This document shows, one piece after another, positions 1 to 8,176 of a DNA stretch of 26,032 nucleotides. The DNA is taken from contig JBBTCO010000067.1 in NCBI GenBank assembly GCA_038043185.1, forward strand, positions 1 to 26,032. Reading direction: 5' to 3'. How positions within the stretch are numbered: position 1 is the stretch's first letter; every line of letters starts with the position of its first letter. Source of the DNA: UBA5009 sp038043185. GTDB lineage: Bacteria > Bdellovibrionota > Bdellovibrionia > Bdellovibrionales > Bdellovibrionaceae. The notes beneath the pieces are model-generated. The model saw only the letters and a program-made list of their open reading frames with translations, did not search any database and was not told where the DNA came from. A program made the position numbers and the translations under genes.

Positions 1-365
1 TATTCTTATTCCTCAATCTTGCAACGTCAATATTCTTAACCTGACAGCATTGGGGCATCGGTCACGAACATCAACGAATGGATCGGGATAATTATATCGA
101 AATTCTTAAAGAAAATATTTCTGATCCTTACCTGGGACTGAATGTGAAAATGAATTTTTCGACTCAGGCCGGAGAACTTTTGACTCCCTATGATTTTTTA
201 TCAATTATGCATTATTCAAAAAATGCCTTTTCTAAAAATGGTAAGCAAACTCTGCTGCCACGACCTGGCTACGAGTCTTACACGGATGTGATGGGAACCG
301 CCGGGCATTTATCAAACTCAGATATTTTGGCGATTCAAAAACTTTATGGTCCGCGACTTAAATAA
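1..365 (+). pseudogene. Astacin-type (M12A) zinc metalloprotease, decayed C-terminal part
   Basis: The frame ending at 365 reads G-I-G-H-E-H-Q-R-M-D-R-D-N-Y from about 54. This is the downstream half of the astacin zinc site (third His, then the H-Q-R-x-D-R-D block), followed by the Met-turn S-I-M-H-Y near 219-233 and a typical LSxxDIxxIQKLYG ending. A stop at 42-44 interrupts this frame. Upstream, the neighbouring frame reads L-T-A-L-G just before a run of four G (52-55), which fits the HELTHALG motif but lacks the first H-E and the second His. The likeliest reading is a single-base frameshift in the G run plus loss of catalytic residues. The ATG at 78 would give 95 residues without a complete active site. 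The gene's 5' part lies outside the window, so the full extent of decay is unknown. Confidence 0.65.
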
Positions 366-472
366 GCAGCCGCGGTTATGCTAACTGCTGATTGTTTAAG
401 CAGATTCGTTAAATAAGCGCTTCTCTTTGGTCGACTGCTCGTGATAGGTAGATGTTCTGCAAAGAGGGGCCT

Positions 473-1933
473 ATGCAGTTGTTAATAGTTTCATCGTTGT
501 TGACCTACATCATTACTCTTTATTTTATGAGGAACCCCCTCAAGCACACTAAAAAATTCATGTGGAAACGTTTTCTAAGTTGGTTCCCATTAGGGATGAC
601 TTATTCATTCATGTATATGGCGAGATATAATATAGATTCCTTGGCGACAGCTGAGGTCATTTCCAAAGTGCAAAAAAGTCAAATATCAGGTTGGGGATTT
701 TTTATCTATGCGGCGTCTCTTTTTGTTTCAGGCCCCTTGATTGATAAAATCGGTGGCAAAAAAGGGATGATTATGGCGAGCTTAGGCTCAGCCATAGCTA
801 ACATTCTAATGGGTTGGGCTTTATATCTTTATATGCATGACAATAGCTCAATGAATATTGTTATGGTTTTGACGGTGCTTTATTCGGCAAATATGTTCTT
901 TCAAAGTTTCGGTGCCATTTCGACAATTAAAGTTAAATCTTTTTGGTTTCATGTGCGCGAACGGGGAACCTTCGGTGCTATTTTTGGAACTTTGATTTCA
1001 CTAGGCGTCTATTTTGCCTTTGATTGGACCGAAGCGATTATTCGTGCGGTTAAGGTAGGATTGAATGTCCAGGATTCTGCTTTTCGCAATTTCATTCAAG
1101 ACATATTTGTTTTACAAGAGGCGCAGGTATCTGCATTTTGGCTGGTGTTTTTTATTCCTGCAGGATTTCTATTAATATGGGCGATGATTGATTTAGTGTT
1201 AATAAAGGACACTCCAGACGAGTGTGGTTTTGGAAAATTGGAAACCCATGATGCCTCTTACGGGGATCAAACTGACTTAAGTACTTGGTACAAAGTTATA
1301 AAATCAATATTTTCAAATCGCATTATTTTAATGATTGGAGTGATCGAGTTTACTTCCGGGATCCTTCGTGACGGAATTATGAAATGGTATCGACTTTTCG
1401 CCAAAGATACCGGTTTTGGCGTATCGACTATCATAGATAACTGGGGACTTTGGGGAAGCGTCACTGGCATTATTGGCGCTTTCCTTGCTGGGTGGGCTTC
1501 TGATCGATTTTTTCACTCAAGAAGAGCCCCGGTTGCTGGCATTTGTCAGATGGTCATGTTTATTTGTACGCTTGTGATGTTGTTAACATATTCAAATAAT
1601 CCCATGGTTATGGGTATCGCATGTTTGATTATTATGATGGCTGTTATTGGTGTTCATTCAATTATGTCAGGAACAGCGACCGCAGATTTCGGGGGACGTC
1701 GAGGAGCAGCAACAGCGACCGGAGTCGCTGATGGGTTCTCGAAATTGGGTTCTTCATTTCAAGAATTCGCACTTGGAGCTATTCTACTCAAAGACACTTG
1801 GTTTTATTGGCCGTTATTTTTAATGCCCTTCACCTTATTGGGATTATTTTTTGCGATAAAGCTCTGGAAAGAATTACCAGAGGCCACAAAAAAATATTTG
1901 GCTGAAGTTGAAAAATTAAAATTGAAGTCTTAG
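473..1933 (+). CDS. MFS transporter, organophosphate:phosphate antiporter (OPA/GlpT-like) family
   Basis: The 486-residue protein is almost entirely hydrophobic, with about twelve membrane helices. It has an OPA-like start: a W-F-P-L-G-M-T-Y segment followed by A-R-Y-N-I, comparable to the R-Y-N block of GlpT/UhpT, and a G-x-x-x-D-K-I-G-G-K-K loop between helices 2 and 3. The family exchanges phosphorylated small molecules for phosphate across the inner membrane, but the substrate cannot be read from sequence. A longer central loop (about residues 185-235) sits between the two halves. An ATG at 452 is possible, but 473 is preferred because AGAGGGG stands just in front of it and the extra seven residues are polar. 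The gene converges on the small membrane protein at 1965 and ends in a hairpin. Confidence 0.85.
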   Translation: MQLLIVSSLLTYIITLYFMRNPLKHTKKFMWKRFLSWFPLGMTYSFMYMARYNIDSLATAEVISKVQKSQISGWGFFIYAASLFVSGPLIDKIGGKKGMIMASLGSAIANILMGWALYLYMHDNSSMNIVMVLTVLYSANMFFQSFGAISTIKVKSFWFHVRERGTFGAIFGTLISLGVYFAFDWTEAIIRAVKVGLNVQDSAFRNFIQDIFVLQEAQVSAFWLVFFIPAGFLLIWAMIDLVLIKDTPDECGFGKLETHDASYGDQTDLSTWYKVIKSIFSNRIILMIGVIEFTSGILRDGIMKWYRLFAKDTGFGVSTIIDNWGLWGSVTGIIGAFLAGWASDRFFHSRRAPVAGICQMVMFICTLVMLLTYSNNPMVMGIACLIIMMAVIGVHSIMSGTATADFGGRRGAATATGVADGFSKLGSSFQEFALGAILLKDTWFYWPLFLMPFTLLGLFFAIKLWKELPEATKKYLAEVEKLKLKS

Positions 1934-1956
1934 GGCCCAATGATGACAGGCCCTAA
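1930..1956 (+). terminator. Hairpin terminator over the transporter stop codon
   Basis: TTAGGGCC (1930-1937) and GGCCCTAA (1949-1956) form an 8-bp perfect stem with an 11-base loop. The stem includes the TAG stop of the transporter, and the following bases are T-rich (CAATTCTTTATTGTCC). It lies between convergent genes, so it may act in both directions. The lack of an uninterrupted U tract lowers confidence. Confidence 0.5.
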
Positions 1957-1964
1957 TCAATTCT

Positions 1965-2093
1965 TTATTGTCCTTTGAAAAAAAAGAGCCAAAGAAAAAT
2001 GACGACAACGCCGGGCACTCCTAGAAAATAAAGTAAAATGGGAACACCTACTCTTCCATTTATATTATCAATAAAACTTGTAACTTTTTTCAT
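1965..2093 (-). CDS. Small single-helix membrane protein (42 residues)
   Basis: Reading leftward from an ATG at 2093, the peptide has a charged N-terminus (MKKVTSFIDNINGR) and then one long hydrophobic stretch of about 25 residues containing G-V-P-G-V-V-V-I-F-L-W-L-F-F-F. It ends K-G-Q. The start is chosen because GAAAGGAC lies 7 bases upstream. An earlier in-frame ATG at 2171 would add 26 polar residues without an SD. It is probably an inner-membrane small protein. I do not recognise a family or function. It converges with the transporter and diverges from the MHYT kinase. Confidence 0.6.
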   Translation of the reverse strand: MKKVTSFIDNINGRVGVPILLYFLGVPGVVVIFLWLFFFKGQ

Positions 2094-2190
2094 ACTCGAT
2101 GTCCTTTCGGTTGAGGTCGTTTGAGTACCTTCATCTTTGTTCAATTTTAATAGCAGCAAATGCACGGCCATCGCTAAGGGCGGTTCAATA

Positions 2191-2228
2191 AGTCATTCGG
2201 GGAAAAATTACACGAATGGAAAATGACT
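2191..2228 (+). other. Two mutually exclusive short inverted repeats in the 228-base gap before the MHYT kinase
   Basis: AGTCATT (2191-2197) pairs with AATGACT (2222-2228). CATTCG (2194-2199) pairs with CGAATG (2213-2218). The two stems share bases 2194-2197 and cannot form together. A short TTTGATCAAA palindrome lies further down at 2288-2297. No gene is seen in 2094-2321. Whether any of this is functional is unknown. Confidence 0.25.
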
Positions 2229-2321
2229 CAAGGCTATTTGGCCCAAACAAACTTATATCACTGTGTATTTCAGCAGAATTCTTCATATTTGATCAAAAAA
2301 GTGCTAGCTATCTAAAAACCA

Positions 2322-5075
2322 ATGGTTATGCAAACAATGTACTCCCCATTATTAGTTTTTTTATCGTTTATTGTCGCGATGTTAGCATCATATGTGGCAT
2401 TAAACTTTGCTCATAGTGTAAGTCATGCTAAGGGCCGAGCACAGCTTGTTTGGCTTCTTTGCGGATCGCTTGCTATGGGTGTCGGCATTTGGAGCATGCA
2501 TTTTATTGGAATGCTGGCTTTTAAAATGCCGGGTATGGATATGGCTTACGATATGCCACTGCTGGTCTTATCGGTAATAGTCGCAGTGATGGCTTCAGGA
2601 TTAGCGCTTTATGTTGTAAGTCGTCCCGCGGTGCCAATCGCATCTCTTATTTCAGGTGGAATTGCGATGGCGGGCGCAATCAGCGGCATGCACTATATCG
2701 GCATGTATTCGATGAGAATGGCTGCAAGAATTCAGTGGAATATTTATCTGGTTTTACTTTCAATTGTCATTGCTCTGGTTGCTTCATTTGCTTCGCTACT
2801 CATTTCCATTTGGTTTAGGAATAAACCTGACCGATCTTCATTTATGATTTTAGCGAGTATTATCATGGGCCTTGCCATAGGCCTTGCCATAGCTGGTATG
2901 CATTACACAGGAATGGAAGCGGCAACATTTTTTCATGACGACTCTCTGATTATTCAAAGTTCTAATCTTTTGGTCACCGAAGGGTTATCCGTTGCAGTGG
3001 TTATGACCACATTGTTTATTCTTGGGATCGCCCTAACCAGTTCAGTTGGTCAGAGATTTATCGATCGACAAACAAAAAAAACGGAAGAAGTACTGGTTTC
3101 GAGTGAAGAAAAGTTTCGCTTACTTGTCGAGGCCGTAAAAGATTACGCGATCTTTATGCTTGATCCGAATGGGTTGATAACGACTTGGAATTCGGGAGCC
3201 GAGCGGATCACCGGTTTTTCCGATGAGGATATCATTGGAAAAAATTTCTCAACATTTTATACGCCAGAAGATATTGCCCGTAATATAACAATTACAGCGC
3301 TTGAAATCGCCCGCGAACAAAAGCACTTCGAGGGCGAGGCTCTTCATGTCAGAAAAGATGGTTCAAGATATTGGGCCAATATTGTGATTAATCCTCTGTA
3401 TAGTGCCGAAGGAACTCTGACTGGGTTTTCAAAAGTGACCCGCGATGTGACGCAACTTAAAGAGACTGAAGAACAAATGCGAAACATTAATGAAGAACTC
3501 GAGAGACGAGTTCGCGAGAGAACCTTGGCGCTCGAAGTGCGCGAAGGTCAACTTCGTGCGCTGACTAATGCGATGCCGATTCTGGTCGCTCAGATCGATA
3601 AAAATGAGAAATTTATATTCGCCAATGATTCATTCTGTGATTGGTTTAATCGCAGCTATCAAGAAATTATTGGTCTCACGTTCAGAGAAGTTTTAAACGA
3701 AGAACGATATCCAATTAATAAACCTTTTATTGATCGAGCTCTTACCGGCGAAATTGTGACCTATGAACGAAATTCCAAAAGCGGGCAGCGAGAAGTGATT
3801 TTAAATATCACATTCGTACCTGAATTTGATCACAAAAGAAACGTCATGGGTTTTATTATTGTTGCTAGCGATGTCACAAAATACAAAGAAATCCAGACCG
3901 AACTTAAATCAGCAAAAGAAGCGGCCGAAGTAGCAAATGCCACAAAGAGTGCTTTCTTGGCTAATATGAGCCACGAGATTAGAACTCCGCTTGGTTCGGT
4001 TCTTGGTTTTTCGGAGCTCATGTTCAGTGACGATATGACGGCGGATGAAAAACAAAATCACATCGAGATCATTAAAAGAAATGGCAAGCTGTTGTCTGAC
4101 ATAATTAATGATATTTTAGATATCTCGAAAGTCGAAGCTGGAAAAATGGAAATTGAAAAAGTTGATGTGCCATTGAAAGACTTGTTAAATGAAGCGGCAT
4201 CACTTTTAAATCTTGAGGCCTCGGGGAAAGGCATTAAGCTCACTTTTTCAACGGAAGGTTTAATTCCGGATGTCATAAAAACAGATCCAACAAGACTTCG
4301 ACAAGTTCTTTTTAATATCATTGGAAATGCCATCAAATTTACGAAAAAAGGCACTGTCGACGTTAAAATTATGCTGGATCCACTTAAGGATTCTGCCAAA
4401 CTTGCTTTTGTTGTGAAAGATACCGGGGCTGGAATTAAACCGGAACAGATCGATCGACTTTTTTCTCCGTTTACTCAAGCTGATGTGACGACGACAAGAA
4501 AATTTGGCGGTACGGGTCTTGGCCTTGTGCTGTCAAAAAAGCTTGCCCAGGCCTTGGGTGGCGATGTGATTTTAGAATCGAGCATCTCTGGCCAGGGGAG
4601 CACTTTTGTCGTTACTATCGATCATGGACATTCAGCGGAACTGATGTTTGAAAGATCCAGCTGGAAAGAAGAAAGTGTTACTCGAGTGCCGGTTCGCGAG
4701 ACTTCGCCAGCGCTTTCACGTCTTAATATCTTGGTTGTCGATGACAGTTTGGACAATCAAGCCTTGGTCAAAAAACTTTTAAAACTAGCGGGTGCGGCGG
4801 TCGACACAGCTAACAATGGTCGAGAAGGAATTGAAAAAGCACTTAGTGGAAATTTCAACCTGGTACTTATGGATCTTCAAATGCCGGAAATGGACGGTTA
4901 TGAGGCCACCCGGGAATTAAGAAGGCAGGGCTTTAACCTTCCTATCATTGCACTTACTGCTCATGCGATGAAAGAAGAACGCAAAAAGTGTTTAGACAAT
5001 GGTTTTAATGATCACTTAACAAAACCCATAGATCGCATGAGGCTGATTGATGCCTTATCGGGATATTCCATTTGA
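2322..5075 (+). CDS. MHYT-PAS-PAS hybrid sensor histidine kinase
   Basis: This 917-residue inner-membrane hybrid kinase opens with an MHYT sensor of about seven helices (residues 1-245). It holds three copies of the signature: S-M-H-F-I-G-M at 58-64, G-M-H-Y-I-G-M at 122-128 and G-M-H-Y-T-G-M at 192-198. MHYT is proposed to bind copper or sense O2, CO or NO. Then follow PAS (about 260-385), a coiled coil (385-415), a second PAS (415-530), HisKA with phospho-His H551 in S-H-E-I-R-T-P, HATPase with N-x-x-x-N-A-I-K-F-T, D-T-G-A-G-I and G-T-G-L-G-L, and a C-terminal receiver with phospho-acceptor D851 in M-D-L-Q-M-P. No output domain follows, so a separate phosphotransfer partner is expected. No clear SD precedes the start, and ATGs at 2328 and 2337 are alternatives. 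A perfect in-frame 12-base duplication lies in the third MHYT helix. Confidence 0.93.
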   Translation: MVMQTMYSPLLVFLSFIVAMLASYVALNFAHSVSHAKGRAQLVWLLCGSLAMGVGIWSMHFIGMLAFKMPGMDMAYDMPLLVLSVIVAVMASGLALYVVSRPAVPIASLISGGIAMAGAISGMHYIGMYSMRMAARIQWNIYLVLLSIVIALVASFASLLISIWFRNKPDRSSFMILASIIMGLAIGLAIAGMHYTGMEAATFFHDDSLIIQSSNLLVTEGLSVAVVMTTLFILGIALTSSVGQRFIDRQTKKTEEVLVSSEEKFRLLVEAVKDYAIFMLDPNGLITTWNSGAERITGFSDEDIIGKNFSTFYTPEDIARNITITALEIAREQKHFEGEALHVRKDGSRYWANIVINPLYSAEGTLTGFSKVTRDVTQLKETEEQMRNINEELERRVRERTLALEVREGQLRALTNAMPILVAQIDKNEKFIFANDSFCDWFNRSYQEIIGLTFREVLNEERYPINKPFIDRALTGEIVTYERNSKSGQREVILNITFVPEFDHKRNVMGFIIVASDVTKYKEIQTELKSAKEAAEVANATKSAFLANMSHEIRTPLGSVLGFSELMFSDDMTADEKQNHIEIIKRNGKLLSDIINDILDISKVEAGKMEIEKVDVPLKDLLNEAASLLNLEASGKGIKLTFSTEGLIPDVIKTDPTRLRQVLFNIIGNAIKFTKKGTVDVKIMLDPLKDSAKLAFVVKDTGAGIKPEQIDRLFSPFTQADVTTTRKFGGTGLGLVLSKKLAQALGGDVILESSISGQGSTFVVTIDHGHSAELMFERSSWKEESVTRVPVRETSPALSRLNILVVDDSLDNQALVKKLLKLAGAAVDTANNGREGIEKALSGNFNLVLMDLQMPEMDGYEATRELRRQGFNLPIIALTAHAMKEERKKCLDNGFNDHLTKPIDRMRLIDALSGYSI
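2868..2891 (+). repeat. In-frame tandem 12-bp duplication inside the MHYT domain
   Basis: GGCCTTGCCATA occurs twice in direct succession, coding for G-L-A-I twice (residues 183-190) immediately before the third MHYT motif. The copies are identical at DNA level, consistent with recent slippage. The insertion would lengthen the membrane helix by about one turn. Confidence 0.9.
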
Positions 5076-5085
5076 AGAGGTTGTG

Positions 5086-5592
5086 ATGTTACAAAAAATT
5101 CCGTATTTTCTTTCTGTTCTAGGGATGATAGGCGGCGTTTTTATTTCTATTTTATTTGGTGTTGATGAATCCCTATTCAAAGAGCGAATTAATGCGGGCC
5201 TTGAAAATAATTCTAAGATTCAAGCCATTCAAGATGTTGAAATCAAAAAAGAGACAATCAAATCCGAGTCAGAAAAAAATTGGCGTTACTATCAAAGGTA
5301 TCATTTTCACGCCAATGCAGTGTCCGGTTTGTCACTGGCGCTTTTGATTTTTTTAGCCTTCGTTCAGGCAAAAAAATCGGAAAAATTTATAGCTGGCTAT
5401 TTAATTTCTGTCGGAGGATTTCTATATCCCTTTGTTTGGCTCTTTGCCGCACTTTATGGCCCACAAATGGGAAGAACAGAGGCCAAAGAGGCCTTTGCGA
5501 TTTTTGGCTATATGGGTGGAGTTTTTTTTCTTGGCGTTATTTATGCGCTTTTCTTGGCTGCAGTGAAGCCATGGAAAGAACCTCTTGCCTAG
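5086..5592 (+). CDS. Four-helix membrane protein of unknown function
   Basis: The 168-residue protein has a hydrophobic N-terminal helix (about 5-27) and a charged, Lys/Glu-rich loop (about 30-75). Three more helices follow, including F-H-A-N-A-V-S-G-L-S-L-A-L-L-I-F and G-G-F-L-Y-P-F-V-W-L-F-A-A-L-Y-G-P. The ATG at 5086 is preferred because GAAGAGG lies 5 bases upstream. The longer frame from 5047 would overlap the kinase gene by 29 bases. It starts 10 bases after the MHYT kinase stop and is almost certainly co-transcribed with it, so it may be an accessory to that sensor; this is inference only. I do not recognise the family. It converges with the DUF808 gene, 9 bases away. Confidence 0.7.
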   Translation: MLQKIPYFLSVLGMIGGVFISILFGVDESLFKERINAGLENNSKIQAIQDVEIKKETIKSESEKNWRYYQRYHFHANAVSGLSLALLIFLAFVQAKKSEKFIAGYLISVGGFLYPFVWLFAALYGPQMGRTEAKEAFAIFGYMGGVFFLGVIYALFLAAVKPWKEPLA

Positions 5593-5601
5593 GGCGAGCC
5601 C

Positions 5602-6486
5602 TCATTTGCGTGAACGTGCTTTTTTTGCAAGAGTAAACAAGCCGGCAAAAATAATTCCTACAACAAAGCCAAGTCCCATCTCAGCTGCTACCTGAATGAA
5701 AATATTTGCCTCGGCTATTAAGTGATGAAACCACGGCCAGGCATGAGTTAGAATTCCACCGCCAACCATAAACATGGCTGCTGTGCCAATGATTGAAAGT
5801 GCTTTCATTAAAAGTGGGGCTGTAAGTAAAAGACCGGCGCCAAGTTTACGTGCGAGAGTTGAGGTCTGTTGGCGTAAGGCTAAGCCCGCATCATCGATTT
5901 TTACAATGCCAGCGACTAAACCATACACTCCAATAGTCATGATAAGTGAAATTGCGACCAGCGTGCCAATTTTTTGTGGCAAAGCGGATTCGGCCACAGA
6001 TCCTAAGGTGATCACGACAATTTCTGCAGAGAGAATAAAGTCGGTGCGTATAGCGCCGCGAATTTTGTCTTTTTCGAGTTGAATAAGCGCTTCGGGTGAT
6101 GTCCGTAAATGATCAAGATGTTCTTTGTGATGTTGTTTTGTCTTTTCAAGAGGATGAAGCCACATATGGAGAATTTTTTCAGCCCCTTCAAAACATAAAA
6201 AGACACCGCCTAAAATGAGTAGGGGTTGAATCAGCACAGGTGCCCATACACTTAATGCCAAAGCAGTAGGAACCAAGATGACCTTATTTATTAACGAACC
6301 TTTAGCGACAGCCCATACGACGGGAAGCTCTCGATCAGCCGTGACGCCGCTGACCTGTTGGGCATTAAGGGCTAAATCATCGCCTAAAACACCAGCAGTT
6401 TTTTTTGAAGCTACTTTGGTTAAAATAGCAACGTCATCAAGGACGGAGGCAATATCATCTAATAAAAGAAAAAAACTTGACGCCAT
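5602..6486 (-). CDS. DUF808 / YedI-family inner-membrane protein
   Basis: This 294-residue polytopic membrane protein begins M-A-S-S-F-F-L-L-L-D-D-I-A-S-V-L-D-D-V-A, the characteristic start of the DUF808 family (E. coli YedI). That is followed by a soluble K-K-T-A-G-V-L-G-D-D-L-A segment, an E-G-A-E-K-I-L-H-M-W block and several helices. The length matches the family. The biochemical function is unknown. There is no SD in front of the ATG at 6486. Instead a GATAAT box (reverse strand, 6500-6495) stands 8 bases upstream, suggesting a leaderless or near-leaderless mRNA. It diverges from the BlaI-like repressor, whose operators lie 60-97 bases upstream of this start and might also influence it. 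Confidence 0.88.
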   Translation of the reverse strand: MASSFFLLLDDIASVLDDVAILTKVASKKTAGVLGDDLALNAQQVSGVTADRELPVVWAVAKGSLINKVILVPTALALSVWAPVLIQPLLILGGVFLCFEGAEKILHMWLHPLEKTKQHHKEHLDHLRTSPEALIQLEKDKIRGAIRTDFILSAEIVVITLGSVAESALPQKIGTLVAISLIMTIGVYGLVAGIVKIDDAGLALRQQTSTLARKLGAGLLLTAPLLMKALSIIGTAAMFMVGGGILTHAWPWFHHLIAEANIFIQVAAEMGLGFVVGIIFAGLFTLAKKARSRK

Positions 6487-6494
6487 GGGGGAAG

Positions 6495-6522
6495 ATTATC
6501 GAGATTAGGGAGGGAAAACAAT
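6495..6522 (-). promoter_or_regulatory. Candidate promoter of the DUF808 gene
   Basis: On the reverse strand, GATAAT (6500-6495; five of six to TATAAT) follows an ATTGTT/TTGTTT -35-like element (6522-6516) with a 15-16 base spacer. Transcription would begin within a few bases of the ATG at 6486. Confidence 0.4.
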
Positions 6523-6546
6523 GTTTTAAGTGGTTATTTTTATATT

Positions 6547-6583
6547 ACTACAAAGGTAGTTGACAATTACTACGACTGTAGTA
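6547..6583 (+). promoter_or_regulatory. Promoter with two BlaI/MecI-type operator dyads
   Basis: ACTAC-AAAG-GTAGT (6547-6560) and TACTAC-GACT-GTAGTA (6568-6583) are inverted repeats with the same half-site and the same 4-base spacer. A perfect TTGACA -35 box (6560-6565) sits between them, and the second dyad fills the spacer up to a weak -10 (TAGATC, 6582-6587). BlaI/MecI/CopY repressors bind TACA/TGTA-type dyads like these, so autorepression by the gene at 6597 is the natural reading. No SD precedes 6597. Confidence 0.75.
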
Positions 6584-6596
6584 GATCGTATGTTCT

Positions 6597-6998
6597 ATGA
6601 GAAACAAATTATCTGACATTGGCCCTCTGGAATTAAAAGTACTGGGTGTTTTAAATGCAGCGGGAAATATTTCGGTTTCAGAAATTCAAATCATCTTAAA
6701 AAAAGCCGGCCATGATCTGGCTTACACCACAGTCATGACAGTGCTGGTCCGTCTTTACAACAAAGAGTTAGTTACACGACAAAAAGAGGGACGTCAGTTC
6801 CTTTACTCAACAGCAAAGAAGAAGGATTCGTCTCCTTTAAAAATATTTGAACGAATGAAAACTTCTCTTTTTGGAAATGAAAAACTGCGTCCAATCTTGG
6901 GCTTGCTCGAAGCAGAAGAGGGGCTTACTCGGGATGAACTTAAGGAATTAAAAAAAGTTGTCGATGCTCGCCTGAGTAAAAAAGGTCCTAAACCATGA
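6597..6998 (+). CDS. BlaI/MecI/CopY-family transcriptional repressor
   Basis: The 133-residue protein has the family's winged-helix N-terminus. S-V-S-E-I-Q-I-I-L-K-K precedes the recognition helix A-Y-T-T-V-M-T-V-L-V-R-L, and the wing is Q-K-E-G-R-Q-F-L-Y-S. A C-terminal helical dimerisation region (about 85-130) follows. Family members repress their own operon as dimers and are inactivated by proteolysis triggered by a partner BlaR/MecR-type M56 protease. Here the partner gene overlaps by the ATGA at 6995-6998, indicating translational coupling. Two matching operators lie in its promoter and a third before the gene at 8177. The start codon lacks an SD, so translation may be leaderless. No beta-lactamase or copper ATPase is nearby, so the usual targets do not apply. 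Confidence 0.92.
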   Translation: MRNKLSDIGPLELKVLGVLNAAGNISVSEIQIILKKAGHDLAYTTVMTVLVRLYNKELVTRQKEGRQFLYSTAKKKDSSPLKIFERMKTSLFGNEKLRPILGLLEAEEGLTRDELKELKKVVDARLSKKGPKP

Positions 6999-8122
6999 CT
7001 TTTATTTTCTTCAACTTGTTGGCCAATTCAGTTTTGTCACTTTTGATCGGTCTTATCCTTGTTTACTTTTTTCTTTGGTTCTTTCGTGTCGAGACAGGAC
7101 GCTGGAAGCTTTTTCTTTTGTCGCTCCCCTTTGCTAAAATTATTTATGATTTTGCCCGAGGAGTGCCAGAAAAATCGGTACTTTTTTCCGGAGTGGACCC
7201 CTTCAGCTTACCTCCTAAACATCAGCTCCTTTCGATTGGAATGGGCATGGATGGGTGGACACCCTTCATAAATACAATATTTTCTGTAAATGCACTTGAT
7301 GGAAAAATTTATGATTCCAGTATCGGTGACTATTTTCTTATTTGGATGTGCCGTAAATTTGGCAATGAAGTTCCTTTGATTATCGTTTTAGTTATATTGA
7401 CGATATCTTTTATTTTGTTGGCGATTCGAGTGAAACAATATTGTGTTTTCGAGAAGAGGCGAAGCAAGGATCGTGAAGTGGCTTTATCCTTGAAAACTAT
7501 AATGGCAGGTCGACGAACAGTTGATGTGTATGTATCGCAAAATTTTTCAGGCACGCCATTTACTGGGGGAATTTTTAGGCCTTATATTTGTTTGCCTGCA
7601 GATGCTATGAAAAAATTAACAAAGGAAGAATTGGCTGCGGTCATTGCTCACGAGGTCGGCCACGTTCTTTATTTCGATTTAATTGTAACGATATTTATTC
7701 AAGGTTTAGGAGATCTATTTTGGTTTGTGCCTGGATACAGATGGCTGAGCCGAAAAATCGATCGACTGCGTGAAGTGGTTGCTGATAGTTGGGCGGTATC
7801 TTCTTGTATTGAGCCCAGCTTCTTGGCCTCGGCACTTCTTAAGCTTAAGGAAATTCCAGTAGGAAATGACAAGTTCATTCTTTATTCAGCTTTTTTTCGA
7901 GAGAAATCTTTACTGAAAGAGCGTGTCGAAAGATTACTTGGAAACATTCAAGAAAAGCCACCTCGCTTTGGATGGCAATACACCTGGCTGCGATATGGAG
8001 CTACAGCCTTTATTTCTGTCGTCGTTCTTAATTCGGTTTTTGGTGGAAACTGTCGCAACAAGAATGTGGCGAAAACCACAGAGTTGTCTACCCAATTAGT
8101 TATTGCGACTAGGGATGCCTAA
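6995..8122 (+). CDS. M56-family (BlaR1/MecR1-like) membrane metalloprotease without a penicillin sensor domain
   Basis: The 375-residue protein has N-terminal membrane helices (about 5-30 and 120-145) and a cytoplasmic zinc protease domain. It carries H-E-V-G-H at 219-223 (zinc ligands H219 and H223, catalytic E220) and a third-ligand block R-E-V-V-A-D-S around E260. Hydrophobic segments flank the protease (about 226-245 and 335-350). Such proteins detect a signal and cleave, or trigger cleavage of, the partner repressor. BlaR1 and MecR1 carry a large extracellular penicillin-binding domain at the C-terminus. Here the protein ends about 25 residues after the last helix (motif G-G-N-C), so the sensing part is missing or lies elsewhere. 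The overlap with the repressor gene supports a functional pair. The two exported proteins downstream are candidates for the sensory or output part. Confidence 0.85.
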   Translation: MTFIFFNLLANSVLSLLIGLILVYFFLWFFRVETGRWKLFLLSLPFAKIIYDFARGVPEKSVLFSGVDPFSLPPKHQLLSIGMGMDGWTPFINTIFSVNALDGKIYDSSIGDYFLIWMCRKFGNEVPLIIVLVILTISFILLAIRVKQYCVFEKRRSKDREVALSLKTIMAGRRTVDVYVSQNFSGTPFTGGIFRPYICLPADAMKKLTKEELAAVIAHEVGHVLYFDLIVTIFIQGLGDLFWFVPGYRWLSRKIDRLREVVADSWAVSSCIEPSFLASALLKLKEIPVGNDKFILYSAFFREKSLLKERVERLLGNIQEKPPRFGWQYTWLRYGATAFISVVVLNSVFGGNCRNKNVAKTTELSTQLVIATRDA

Positions 8123-8138
8123 TTTTTTTTATAAATAA

Positions 8139-8160
8139 AAATACTACATATGTAGTATTT
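8139..8160 (+). promoter_or_regulatory. Perfect 22-bp palindromic operator before the exported-protein genes
   Basis: The half-site AAATACTACAT is followed exactly by its reverse complement. The core TACTACA/TGTAGTA matches the operators before the repressor at 6597, placing this transcription unit in the same regulon. A TATAAA box (8130-8135) just upstream would start transcription inside the palindrome. The operator ends 16 bases before the ATG at 8177. Confidence 0.8.
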
Positions 8161-8176
8161 AACAGAAGGAGTGAAA

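Noticed and set aside
4058..4478. Long reverse frames inside the MHYT kinase gene.
   Set aside because: They lie opposite the highly conserved HisKA/HATPase coding sequence and have no SD or family resemblance.
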